A stretch of 64,000 nucleotides of DNA from JANNSX01 sp031403155. GTDB lineage: Bacteria > Pseudomonadota > Alphaproteobacteria > Rhizobiales > Hyphomicrobiaceae. The stretch is taken from NCBI GenBank assembly GCA_031403155.1, contig JANNSX010000092.1:26389-90388 (forward strand), written 5' to 3'. Shown piece by piece: positions 50,166 to 57,687 of the stretch (the first letter of the stretch is position 1; each line of letters begins with the position of its first letter). The notes beneath the pieces were generated by a model. It searched no databases and had not been told where the DNA came from. It was given only the letters and a program-made list of their open reading frames with translations. Position numbers and translations under genes: made by a program.

Positions 50166-51041
50166 TTAGTTGCAGCTCGATCCACCGTAGGAGCGCGAGC
50201 TCGAGTAGCCGTAGCCCGAGTAGCGCTTCTTGCGCTTCTTCTTGTAGACCTTCTTCGGCTGCTCGTACTCGGCGAAGGCGGCGAGCGGCATGGCGCTGAT
50301 CCCATTGTCGTCGATCTTGACGATCACGTAGCTCTTGCCATCGGCGCCGGTCACGATCTGGCCGACCTCGAACTTCTGCTGGGGTGCGGCCGGCGTCTCG
50401 GCCTCGGCCTGCTCGTCGGTCGTCGTCTCCTCGGCCGGAGCCTCGGCGGCGGGCGCCTCGGTCTCGACCTCGGGCGTCTCGGCAGGCGTCTCCACCTCGT
50501 CCGGAGCAGCGTCAGCGATTACGACCTTCTTGGCCGGGGCCTCGGCCTTCGCCAGGATGATCTTCTTGCTCTTCTTCACGACCGGCTCGGTATTGACCGC
50601 AACCTTGACCTTCTTCTTCACCACCGGCTTCGGCTCGACGATCACCTGCCGCTTCTTGGGCGGCTCGTTGTCCTCGGCCTGATCGCCCTTGCCGATGACG
50701 ATCTGCTTGTTGCCGGTCCTGACTTCGTTCTCCTCCCGATCGCCCTTGCCGATGGCAATCTTCGGGAAAACCTTCTTGCCGCTGTCGCCTTCCTCCTGAT
50801 CGCCCTTCGTGTTCACTGAGAAGAGCGTCGAGGGCACATCGTTCTTGAGAACGGCATCGCCGGTCCCCTTGGCTACGACAGCTTTCCTCTTTAGCTCGAA
50901 ACTCTTGCTGTCGAAATTGGACTTCAACGTCTGCGCCGACGCGGCATCGATTGCGCTTGCCGAAACGGTGATAGCAACCAGGCCCGAAAGGACGAGGCCG
51001 GTGCGCGTCAGAAGGCCGAAGCTGGTGTTGATCTTGTTCAT
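50166..51041 (-). CDS. Secreted low-complexity Lys/Glu/Ala-rich protein
   Basis: 291 residues from MNKINTSFGLLTRTGLVLSG with GGGGAG upstream. Signal peptide cleaved near AASAQ. The mature part contains short repeated phrases (NTKGDQEEGDSGKK, AIGKGDREENEV, VIGKGDQAEDNE), a basic stretch (VEPKPVVKKKVKV, PVVKKSKKI), an acidic Ala/Glu/Thr-Pro stretch, a compact domain (FEVGQIVTGADGKSYVIVKIDDNG) and a tail KKKRKKRYSGYGYSSSRSYG ending in SSCN. The family is not recognised. The design suggests a protein that associates with the wall or another polymer. Confidence 0.7.
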   Translation of the reverse strand: MNKINTSFGLLTRTGLVLSGLVAITVSASAIDAASAQTLKSNFDSKSFELKRKAVVAKGTGDAVLKNDVPSTLFSVNTKGDQEEGDSGKKVFPKIAIGKGDREENEVRTGNKQIVIGKGDQAEDNEPPKKRQVIVEPKPVVKKKVKVAVNTEPVVKKSKKIILAKAEAPAKKVVIADAAPDEVETPAETPEVETEAPAAEAPAEETTTDEQAEAETPAAPQQKFEVGQIVTGADGKSYVIVKIDDNGISAMPLAAFAEYEQPKKVYKKKRKKRYSGYGYSSSRSYGGSSCN

Positions 51042-51341
51042 GACTGGTTCTCCCCTGATCGTCTGGCTCCCTGCCGAGAGCCGTCTTGCCGTTACTTGCC
51101 TTGGAGGCGTCTGCCCCGTCGGCGGCGAATGATCTCTTGTTCTGCTTCTCTTTCGCCTGCCGTCGCCGGCCTGCATGACCGGTGATATGTGCAGGCAATT
51201 CGAAGCTGCAAGAGCATCTGACCGTCATAATGCGAAACATATGCCGTCTTGTCTGTTCCCGGCGGAACAGGCGTTTCATGACCAGGCAACCATTCTTCTG
51301 GCTGCCCTGGATCGCGGGGCGGATTCGCGCGAGGATCGACC

Positions 51342-54233
51342 ATGAGCTATCGAGCGAACCCAATTTCCACGATCGGAGTGGCCGCAGCCCTGCTGGTTCA
51401 CGTGCTCTGTGGTGCCGCTCCGGCAAAGGCCGCTCAGGCGGACGCTGCGGCGCCGATCCTCATGCTCGACACCGGCGGGCACATGGCGCTCATCCGCAAC
51501 GTCATCTTCACGCCGGACGGCAAGCGGCTGATCTCCGGCAGCGACGACAAGACCATCCGCATCTGGAACCTCGAGACGGGGGCGACCGAGCGCATCATTC
51601 GCGGCGAGGCCGGTGAGGGCGAGGAGGGCAAGATCATGGCGCTCGCGCTGTCGCCCGACGGGCGGACGCTTGCGGTGGGTGGCCGGTTGCAGGGTTCGCA
51701 AGGCGGCGAGAGTGCCATCCGCATCATCGACATCGAAACCGGCGAGATCACGCACCTGCTGGAAGGGCATAGCGAGGCCATCCTGTCGCTCGTCTTCTCG
51801 CCCGATGGCACTCTACTCGCGTCGAGCGGCATGGACGACACCGCAATCGTCTGGTCGGCGGCGGACTATTCCGAGGTCCACCGCATCGAAGGTCATCATG
51901 GCGACGTCAACGCGGTGCGCTTCACGCTCGACGGCAAGCGGCTGGTGACGGCAAGCGACGATGCGGCGCTCGGACTGTGGAACCTCGCCGATGGGCAACT
52001 CGTCGCCCAGCTGTCCGGTCACACCGATCTCGTGATCGCCATCGCCATCTCGCCGGCGGACGGAACGATCGCCTCGGCGGCACTCGACAAATCCATTCGC
52101 CTCTGGAACCCGGAGACCGGCGCGTCCATCGCCGTCTACGACAAGCTCCGGACCTCGGCGATGAGCCTCGCCTTCAGCCCGGACGGGAGGCGCCTGCTCG
52201 CCGCCGCCGACAAAGCGCCCTTCGAACAGGACATCCTCGACGTCTCGACCGGAGACGTGCTGGTCAAGTATCGCGGCCACGACGGCCTGACGCACGCGGT
52301 GGCCTTCAGCCCCGACGGCGCGCTCGCCGTCTCGGCCGGTGGCTCCAACAACGAGATCCACGTCTGGGACGCGGCGACGGCCAAAGTGCTGCAAACCCTC
52401 GCCGGGACCGGCCGTAGCGTCTGGGCAGCCGGCATCTCGGCCGATGGCCGGCGGATCGCCTGGGGCCATCGCGAGACAGCCCGCACGACGAACCGGCGCG
52501 GCCCGCTCGAATTTGCGCTTCGCTTGCCTGGTAGGGAGCGCGCGCCCACCGATCCCGTGGCCATCACCGCCGATGCCAAGTCGTTTCTCCAGGCCGTCAC
52601 CGGGCTCGGCGATCTCGTGCTGACGCGGCGCGGCGGCGGCGACTTCGGCTATTTCGCTAATCTCGATCTCGAGCGCGGCTCGGATGTCGTCGCCCGCATG
52701 GAGCGCACCGAGCGCGACGGTTACGGCCACGACTCCTTCACCTTCGCCGGTGACGGCAAGATCGCCAGCGGAGCGGGACACGGCTGGCTCACCGCCTACG
52801 ACCTCGCCGGCACCCGCCTCGGCGATCTCATCGGGCACACGAGCAACATCTGGTCGGTCGCCGCGACATCGGACGGACGCCGCCTCGTCTCCGGCAGCGA
52901 CGACCAGACCATTCGCCTGTGGAACGCGGAAACATTGGAGCCGATCCTCGCCCTCTTCTACGGCCGCGACGGCGAGTGGGTGATGTGGACGCCCGAGGGT
53001 TATTATGCGGCATCACCAAACGGCGACCGGCACGTCGGCTGGCAGATCAATCAAGGGCCGGATCGCTCGGCACGCTTCGTTACAGCGGCGCAGCTGAAGC
53101 AGCACTTCTACCGGCCGGACATCCTGCAGCGCGCCGTCACCCTCGGCAGCGCAAGCCGCGCGGTTACCGAGGCCGACAACACCAAGTTCGTGCTCGACGA
53201 GCTATTGAGCCGGCGGCCGCCCGATCTGTCGCTCTCCAGCATCGACGACGGCGCCACGACGGCCGCGAGCCCGCTCCGGCTGACGCTCCGGATCGAGACC
53301 AATGACGACCCGATCGAGGGCTACTCGGTCTCCGTCAACGGCCGGCAGATCGAGAACATCGCCCAATCGCTCGATGGCCGCCGGCCGCACGAAGTTTTGC
53401 TCGACTTGCCACTGGCCCGGGGCGAGAATCGCATCGAGGCCATCGCGAAGAATGCCGTCGGGGAAGCGCGGGCGGCACTATCGGTCATCCACTCGGGCGC
53501 AGGCGATCTCGAGCGCCGCGAGACGCTCTACATCCTCGCCATCGGCGTCGACGACTATCCGGCGCTCGGGCAGAACCTGACGCTTGCGGGCGCCGATGCC
53601 AAGGCGATGGCCGACCAGATCGCGGCGACCGCCGGACCGCTGCATCGCCGGATCGTCAAGACCGTGCTCGTCAAGGGCGAGGCGACCAGCCCGACAGCCG
53701 CCAACATCGAGTTGGCACTGGCCGCGCTCCGCGCCGCGGGCCCGCGCGATACCGTCGTCGTGTTCCTCGCCGGGCATGGCGTCAACGACGGCCCGGATTA
53801 CCTGTTCCTGCCAACCGATGCCGCACTCGACGGCAAGGTCTGGAAGCCGGCCCATGTCGTGAAGTGGCAGCGGCTGCAGGAGATGCTGCAGTCGACGCGC
53901 GGCCGGCGCATCATGCTCGTCGACACCTGCCATGCCGGCAACGCCTTCAACGCGCGTCTCGTCAAGGACGCGGCCGATGCCTCGATCATCGTGCTGACCG
54001 CGACCGATGCCGACACGCTTGCCGAGGAGCGCAATTCTCTCGGCCACGGCGTTTTCACCTATGCGATGCTGCAAGGCCTCGCCGGCAAGGCCGATCTCAT
54101 CGCCGACGGCCGCATCCACGCCCGTGAGCTCGCCGCCTTCGTCGGCAAGGAGGTGGCCCGCCTGACGAAGGGCAAGCAGTTGCCCGAGGCGCATGTGTCG
54201 AGCGTGTCGGACTTCGTGATGGTGAAAAGGTAG
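51342..54233 (+). CDS. Secreted WD40-repeat protein with C-terminal caspase (peptidase C14) domain
   Basis: 963 residues. Signal peptide cleaved near AAPAKA. About eight WD40 blades between residues 45 and 545 (GHMALIRNVIFTPDGKRLIS ... KTIRIWNLETG; GHSEAILSLVFSPDG; GHTDLVIAIAISPADG; GHTSNIWSVAATSDG ... QTIRLWNAETL). A linker with an Ig-like strand pattern (about 640-720) leads to the caspase-like domain from 727 (ETLYILAIGVDDYPAL) with catalytic His812 (FLAGHGVN) and Cys863 (LVDTCHAGNA). Both catalytic residues are intact. An extracytoplasmic orthocaspase with a beta-propeller; target and trigger unknown. Not in an operon: the gap to the upstream divergent gene is 300 bases. Confidence 0.88.
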   Translation: MSYRANPISTIGVAAALLVHVLCGAAPAKAAQADAAAPILMLDTGGHMALIRNVIFTPDGKRLISGSDDKTIRIWNLETGATERIIRGEAGEGEEGKIMALALSPDGRTLAVGGRLQGSQGGESAIRIIDIETGEITHLLEGHSEAILSLVFSPDGTLLASSGMDDTAIVWSAADYSEVHRIEGHHGDVNAVRFTLDGKRLVTASDDAALGLWNLADGQLVAQLSGHTDLVIAIAISPADGTIASAALDKSIRLWNPETGASIAVYDKLRTSAMSLAFSPDGRRLLAAADKAPFEQDILDVSTGDVLVKYRGHDGLTHAVAFSPDGALAVSAGGSNNEIHVWDAATAKVLQTLAGTGRSVWAAGISADGRRIAWGHRETARTTNRRGPLEFALRLPGRERAPTDPVAITADAKSFLQAVTGLGDLVLTRRGGGDFGYFANLDLERGSDVVARMERTERDGYGHDSFTFAGDGKIASGAGHGWLTAYDLAGTRLGDLIGHTSNIWSVAATSDGRRLVSGSDDQTIRLWNAETLEPILALFYGRDGEWVMWTPEGYYAASPNGDRHVGWQINQGPDRSARFVTAAQLKQHFYRPDILQRAVTLGSASRAVTEADNTKFVLDELLSRRPPDLSLSSIDDGATTAASPLRLTLRIETNDDPIEGYSVSVNGRQIENIAQSLDGRRPHEVLLDLPLARGENRIEAIAKNAVGEARAALSVIHSGAGDLERRETLYILAIGVDDYPALGQNLTLAGADAKAMADQIAATAGPLHRRIVKTVLVKGEATSPTAANIELALAALRAAGPRDTVVVFLAGHGVNDGPDYLFLPTDAALDGKVWKPAHVVKWQRLQEMLQSTRGRRIMLVDTCHAGNAFNARLVKDAADASIIVLTATDADTLAEERNSLGHGVFTYAMLQGLAGKADLIADGRIHARELAAFVGKEVARLTKGKQLPEAHVSSVSDFVMVKR

Positions 54234-54238
54234 TCGTT

Positions 54239-54440
54239 GGAGCACTTGTCCTTCCAAGTGGATACCGGTTGGTCGAAAGCAATTGCTCAAAGCCAAAAAC
54301 CGAGAGCGCCGATCTGATTCCATCAGATCGACGCTCTCGAGTGCTTCCGGAAAAGTGCGAAGCGGTTTTCCGTAAAGAAGCACGACAAACCAAGGAATTA
54401 GGGTGTTGGAGTGATTCAAAGAAAAACGGCAACACCCTAG
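54239..54440. repeat. Family B composite (inverted), family A unit and companion hairpin in series
   Basis: 54240-54288: family B hairpin 2 (GAGCAC / TTGCTC, core CCAAGTGGATACCGGTTGG). 54302-54338: hairpin 1 GAGAGCG / CGCTCTC with inner GATCTGAT / ATCAGATC. 54340-54397: one family A unit. 54398-54440: TTAGGGTGTT / AACACCCTAG hairpin. They fill the 223-base gap between the caspase and bactofilin genes, the only place where both families are joined directly. Confidence 0.88.
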
Positions 54441-54456
54441 CTCGGCAGTCCGAAGC

Positions 54457-54993
54457 TCAGCGATCCTCGATGGCCGTCGACGTCAATTCCGAGAGATCGA
54501 GCGTCTGCGCTGCGCCCGACTTGTCGAGATAGGTGCTCGCGTCGAGATTGGGCACGAGCTCGCTCTCGTTCTTCGACTTGCGCAACATGCCTTCAACTTG
54601 CGCGCCTTCGGCGATCGCGAGCCTTATGTGGAGGATTTCGGCATCGACCTGGGCGGTGGGATGCAGTGTGACAGTCGATGCGCGGATCGCTCCGCGAACG
54701 CCACCGTGCACCTCGATCCTTTCCGCCGACACCGTGCCGATCACCGATCCTTCCTCGCTGATCGTCACCTGCTTGCCGGTGACATCACCGCGGATGTCGC
54801 CATCGATCTGAAGCTGATTCTTCGAGATGATCGTTATGTTCTGACCGAGAATTGTCAGATCGGTGCCGATCACGGATGATCCGACACTGCGCGCCGGCTC
54901 GAAGGGCGAGGAAGAGGAAGATGCGGTCGTGCGCCCCGTCGCCGGATGCAGAGTCATTAAGCTCGGATTTGGATTTACTGAAGAGCCTGCCAT
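54457..54993 (-). CDS. Bactofilin (polymer-forming cytoskeletal protein)
   Basis: 178 residues from MAGSSVNPNPSL (GGGGG upstream); an ATG four codons earlier is possible. The central bactofilin beta-helix is evident: SSVIGTDLTILGQNITIISK, LQIDGDIRGDVTGKQVTISEEGSVIGTVSAERIEVHGGVRGAI, VTLHPTAQVDAEILH. The terminal regions are disordered. Bactofilins polymerise without nucleotide and organise wall enzymes or stalk/curvature structures. Divergent from the unknown membrane protein gene at 55113; no linked M23 peptidase. Confidence 0.9.
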   Translation of the reverse strand: MAGSSVNPNPSLMTLHPATGRTTASSSSSPFEPARSVGSSVIGTDLTILGQNITIISKNQLQIDGDIRGDVTGKQVTISEEGSVIGTVSAERIEVHGGVRGAIRASTVTLHPTAQVDAEILHIRLAIAEGAQVEGMLRKSKNESELVPNLDASTYLDKSGAAQTLDLSELTSTAIEDR

Positions 54994-55112
54994 ACGAACC
55001 CCCATGGATACTCGAACACATTTTCACATTACGATATGCAGTGAACTAATGATAGTGATCCTGTGCAACACGTATCTCGGGTAGTGATGTGATGTATGGG
55101 GGGAGTTATTTC

Positions 55113-55622
55113 ATGCGTGTGTTTAAGATCGACCTGCCGGCGACGCTGGTGTCACTCGATCCCGAGCTCGACCTCTCCATCGACGCCGTCCGGCAGCAGC
55201 TGTTCGTCGAGCTGGGCGCCTTGAATGGCGAGCTTGGCGAAGACATGCGCCAGCGCATCGCCGCATACTTCCCGCCGAGCTACACGGCTTTCGTTCGCCT
55301 GCAATTCCCCGCGAGCGGAACGCAGTCCATAACGACCGTCTGGATCGACGATCCGACGGTGCGCTGGCCAAGCGGACTGTTCGCCCGCCGCGCCTGGACC
55401 TTGTCGATCCCGATCCTGGCCCACATCGTCAAGGATACGCTCGAGGGCAGGATGCCATCGGTTCGCATCGATGTTCAGGAGCGCAAGGCGCGCATCGAAT
55501 CTCTGGCCCCGTCGCGCAGTTGGCTCGACCCCTTGATCCTGGGTGTCGCCGTGGCGCTGCTCAGCGCCGGTCTGTGGCTGTACGCGTATCCTTGGGTTCT
55601 GGCGAAGATCGCAGGCCTGTAG
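55113..55622 (+). CDS. Hypothetical protein with C-terminal membrane helix
   Basis: 169 residues from MRVFKIDLPATLV with GGGGGAG seven bases upstream. A soluble part (LVSLDPELDLSIDAVRQQLFVEL, FPPSYTAFVRLQFPASGTQSITTVWIDD) and one C-terminal membrane helix (PLILGVAVALLSAGLWLYAY). Family not recognised. Its stop is 5 bases from the left 44-base direct repeat, so before the stator insert arrived it would have been convergent with the helicase gene. Confidence 0.6.
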   Translation: MRVFKIDLPATLVSLDPELDLSIDAVRQQLFVELGALNGELGEDMRQRIAAYFPPSYTAFVRLQFPASGTQSITTVWIDDPTVRWPSGLFARRAWTLSIPILAHIVKDTLEGRMPSVRIDVQERKARIESLAPSRSWLDPLILGVAVALLSAGLWLYAYPWVLAKIAGL

Positions 55623-55627
55623 CTGCC

Positions 55628-55671
55628 TTACTCCAACGCCTCGAATACCTCACGATAGCCCGTCACGGCTC
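55628..55671 (-). repeat. 44-base direct repeat, left copy: orphan 3' end of the helicase gene
   Basis: Identical over 44 bases to 57644-57687, which encodes the last 14 codons (VTGYREVFEALE) and TAA stop of the PIF1-like helicase. Here the fragment has no gene upstream of it. The spacing between copies is 2016 bases and encloses exactly the two stator genes. Confidence 0.93.
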
Positions 55672-55703
55672 AATCGAAGCGCTGCTCCGCGCCGGCTTCA
55701 TAC

Positions 55704-56549
55704 CTACTCGCTGACAAACACGAACTCGACACGTCGCGACAGCGAAGCATCCTCCTGGCCTTGATTGTCGTGTATGAGGTCGAGCGTGCTGCGGCCCTCC
55801 GTACGAAACAGATTGGAGAACTCAACCGACTCTAATGCGGTGTCAGCGCCAACAATCCGCCACTGAGAGTTAAAGAAGTATCCGGCCTCAAACACCTCGT
55901 CGGCACGTTTAAGCGACAAACGTCGATTGCATTTATAGGCAACAACAGCTGCACGTCCGGGATCGGTCGATCCAGGCACGCCAGAGCAGCCGCGCGTCGT
56001 GTCCCAGCTACTCGAGGTATGTCCCTGAATGACGACGTATTTCGTATCACTTTGATGTTCTTGATAAGTTGCAATAACAGCCTGAAACAGCTCAGCCAAG
56101 CAACTATCCCAAAGTTCTTTGGAAATTTCGTGCTGCCCGTTTTCGAAAGTCATGCCTCGGTCGCCGCCAACGGTGAGCTGATCTGTTGGCAAGATGAAAC
56201 TCCGCCGCTCTGCGGAGCGCTCGACCCGGCAGCTTCTGACATTTAGCAGCGACTTGTCGGCGGTTTCAAGCCATTCAGCGTCTCGTGGAACGATTGGCGC
56301 TTCGACCGGCGGAACTGGCTCCGGTACATGCTGTGCAGGCGCTACGGTCCCGGTTTCCTCGACCTCCGGAATCTCTTTGGTCTGGTTGCTTGGCGTGCCC
56401 TGAACTCGATCGCCCATACCGGCAACCCTATCCTCCTCGGTGGTCTGGAATCCCAATAGCAGGACGAACACAATCACCAGAAAAAAGGCGAGTTCTGTTT
56501 GGGTGGATTGAATGATGTGGTCATCACCATGGTTACGCCCACTCGCCAT
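55704..56549 (-). CDS. MotB/OmpA-domain stator-like protein (ZorB-like)
   Basis: 281 residues, GAGGGGACGAGGG upstream. Short cytoplasmic N-terminus, one membrane helix (TELAFFLVIVFVLLLGF, residues about 18-35), a Pro/Glu-rich linker (about 40-95), then an OmpA-like peptidoglycan-binding domain with VIQGHTSSSWDTT and YKCNRRLSLKRADEVFEAGY. In MotB/ZorB the membrane helix carries a proton-accepting Asp; here the acidic residue at its cytoplasmic edge is Glu (TELAF). Four cysteines lie in the periplasmic part. The start overlaps the MotA-like gene by 17 bases. Resembles ZorB of Zorya anti-phage systems, but effector genes (zorC, zorD or zorE) are absent. Confidence 0.75.
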   Translation of the reverse strand: MASGRNHGDDHIIQSTQTELAFFLVIVFVLLLGFQTTEEDRVAGMGDRVQGTPSNQTKEIPEVEETGTVAPAQHVPEPVPPVEAPIVPRDAEWLETADKSLLNVRSCRVERSAERRSFILPTDQLTVGGDRGMTFENGQHEISKELWDSCLAELFQAVIATYQEHQSDTKYVVIQGHTSSSWDTTRGCSGVPGSTDPGRAAVVAYKCNRRLSLKRADEVFEAGYFFNSQWRIVGADTALESVEFSNLFRTEGRSTLDLIHDNQGQEDASLSRRVEFVFVSE

Positions 56550-57561
56550 CCCTCGTCCCCTCTATCGTGCCGGTCTGGTGTCTGGAACCCCTACCCGGGG
56601 CGGTTGCGACCGCGGCCACCATCGAAGAAGTTTCCGAAGAAACCTGTCGGCCGGGGGGGGTGGGGGGTGGCCGACTGGCACGCTGTCGAACACTGCTAAC
56701 CAATTGCTCATCCAAAATCGGGGCGACGGCTCCTCGCAATTCCTCGAGTTGGGCCGAAATTTCCTCGATCTGCCGGTTCAAGTTCTGCATTGCGCGTCCC
56801 ACGCTTTGAGCCATTGTGTAGGACTCTGAGCCGACTCTGCGGACGCTCGTGGCAACTTCGCCCATCGATTGTGATGTATCTTTCAACGTCGTCGTGGCCG
56901 ATTGCACTGAGGTTCCTAGAGCAGCCCAATTCGGCGCATCATCAGCGATGTTGCGCGAGGTTTCGTCGAGTGAACTGCCGAAGCCGGAAACCGCCGAAGT
57001 GAACGCCTCGACGTTGCCGGTTAAGGCGCCAACGCTCGCGCTGGTTCTCTTGGCCGCGTCCGACACGCTGGCCAACATAGCTTCGATGTCGGGCTGCGCC
57101 GGGCGATACCAGTAGCTCAGGCCATTGCGAAAAACCATGCCAAGAAGTGTCGTGGAGAGCGCGACCCCGTTCTGTGCAACCATCATCGGTACGGGATTTT
57201 GAGTGGCACCTTCCAATCCGAGCGAGAGCCCAACCGACGCACCGAGCAATCCACACAGCGTACCTATGAAACCGAGATAATAGAGAAGATCATGCGCTCG
57301 GTCCTCAGAGCGCAAACCGGAGAACCGCACCCAAAAAAAGCAACCGATGATCACAAAGGACGACAGTATTGTCATCAATACAGGTAGGCGGATTGCTTCC
57401 GGCAGCGACCCCCAGCTTTGCCACCCCAATGCTGGGGCGAGAAGCTGATCACCCGACAGGCTGTGCGCCACCGAGAGCGCAGTCACCAAAAACATCAATA
57501 CCGTGCCGACGATCAGAATCGCCAGCAACATGAATCTCGAAGAGTACCCGCCTACCTGCAT
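56533..57561 (-). CDS. MotA/TolQ/ExbB proton-channel-like protein with long helical tail (ZorA-like)
   Basis: 342 residues. Four hydrophobic segments (about 10-32, 58-80, 93-113, 125-148). The last two have the proton-channel pattern YYLGFIGTLCGLLGASVGLSL and VAQNGVALSTTLLGMVFRNGL. From residue 160 on there is a long amphipathic coiled-coil tail (AKRTSASVGALTGNVEAF ... LNRQIEEISAQLEELRGAV) and a disordered Pro/Ser end. A stator channel with a cytoplasmic helical tail is the hallmark of ZorA; TolQ/ExbB lack it. First gene of the pair. A possible promoter (TTCACG, 17 bases, TATGTT) lies near 57630-57600. Confidence 0.75.
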   Translation of the reverse strand: MQVGGYSSRFMLLAILIVGTVLMFLVTALSVAHSLSGDQLLAPALGWQSWGSLPEAIRLPVLMTILSSFVIIGCFFWVRFSGLRSEDRAHDLLYYLGFIGTLCGLLGASVGLSLGLEGATQNPVPMMVAQNGVALSTTLLGMVFRNGLSYWYRPAQPDIEAMLASVSDAAKRTSASVGALTGNVEAFTSAVSGFGSSLDETSRNIADDAPNWAALGTSVQSATTTLKDTSQSMGEVATSVRRVGSESYTMAQSVGRAMQNLNRQIEEISAQLEELRGAVAPILDEQLVSSVRQRASRPPPTPPGRQVSSETSSMVAAVATAPGRGSRHQTGTIEGTRDGEWA

Positions 57562-57601
57562 TCGAACCGCCCAGCCATGCGGTTACTGCCCATATCAACA
57601 T

Positions 57602-57631
57602 AGCTGATCTTAATCTGATCGTGAAGTCCAC
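57602..57631 (-). promoter_or_regulatory. Possible promoter of the stator pair
   Basis: Minus strand TTCACG, 17-base spacer, TATGTT, about 40 bases upstream of the MotA-like ATG and inside the inserted segment. Moderate match only. Confidence 0.35.
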
Positions 57632-57643
57632 GCTCGGCTAAGT

Positions 57644-57687
57644 TTACTCCAACGCCTCGAATACCTCACGATAGCCCGTCACGGCTC
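57644..57687 (-). repeat. 44-base direct repeat, right copy: 3' end of the helicase gene
   Basis: Same 44 bases as 55628-55671. Here they are the functional end of the helicase reading frame, including its stop codon. Confidence 0.93.

Larger units (their letters stand above)
55672..57643 (-). mobile_element. Inserted segment carrying the MotA/MotB-like pair, bounded by 44-base repeats
   Basis: The segment between the two 44-base copies holds the proton-channel gene and the OmpA-domain gene and little else. By eye its G+C is clearly lower than that of its neighbours (runs such as GTTAAAGAAGTATCC, TTGCATTTATAGGC). No integrase or transposase is inside. A structure of this type, gene 3' end duplicated at the far side, is what site-specific integration into a gene's 3' end leaves. 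Confidence 0.55.
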
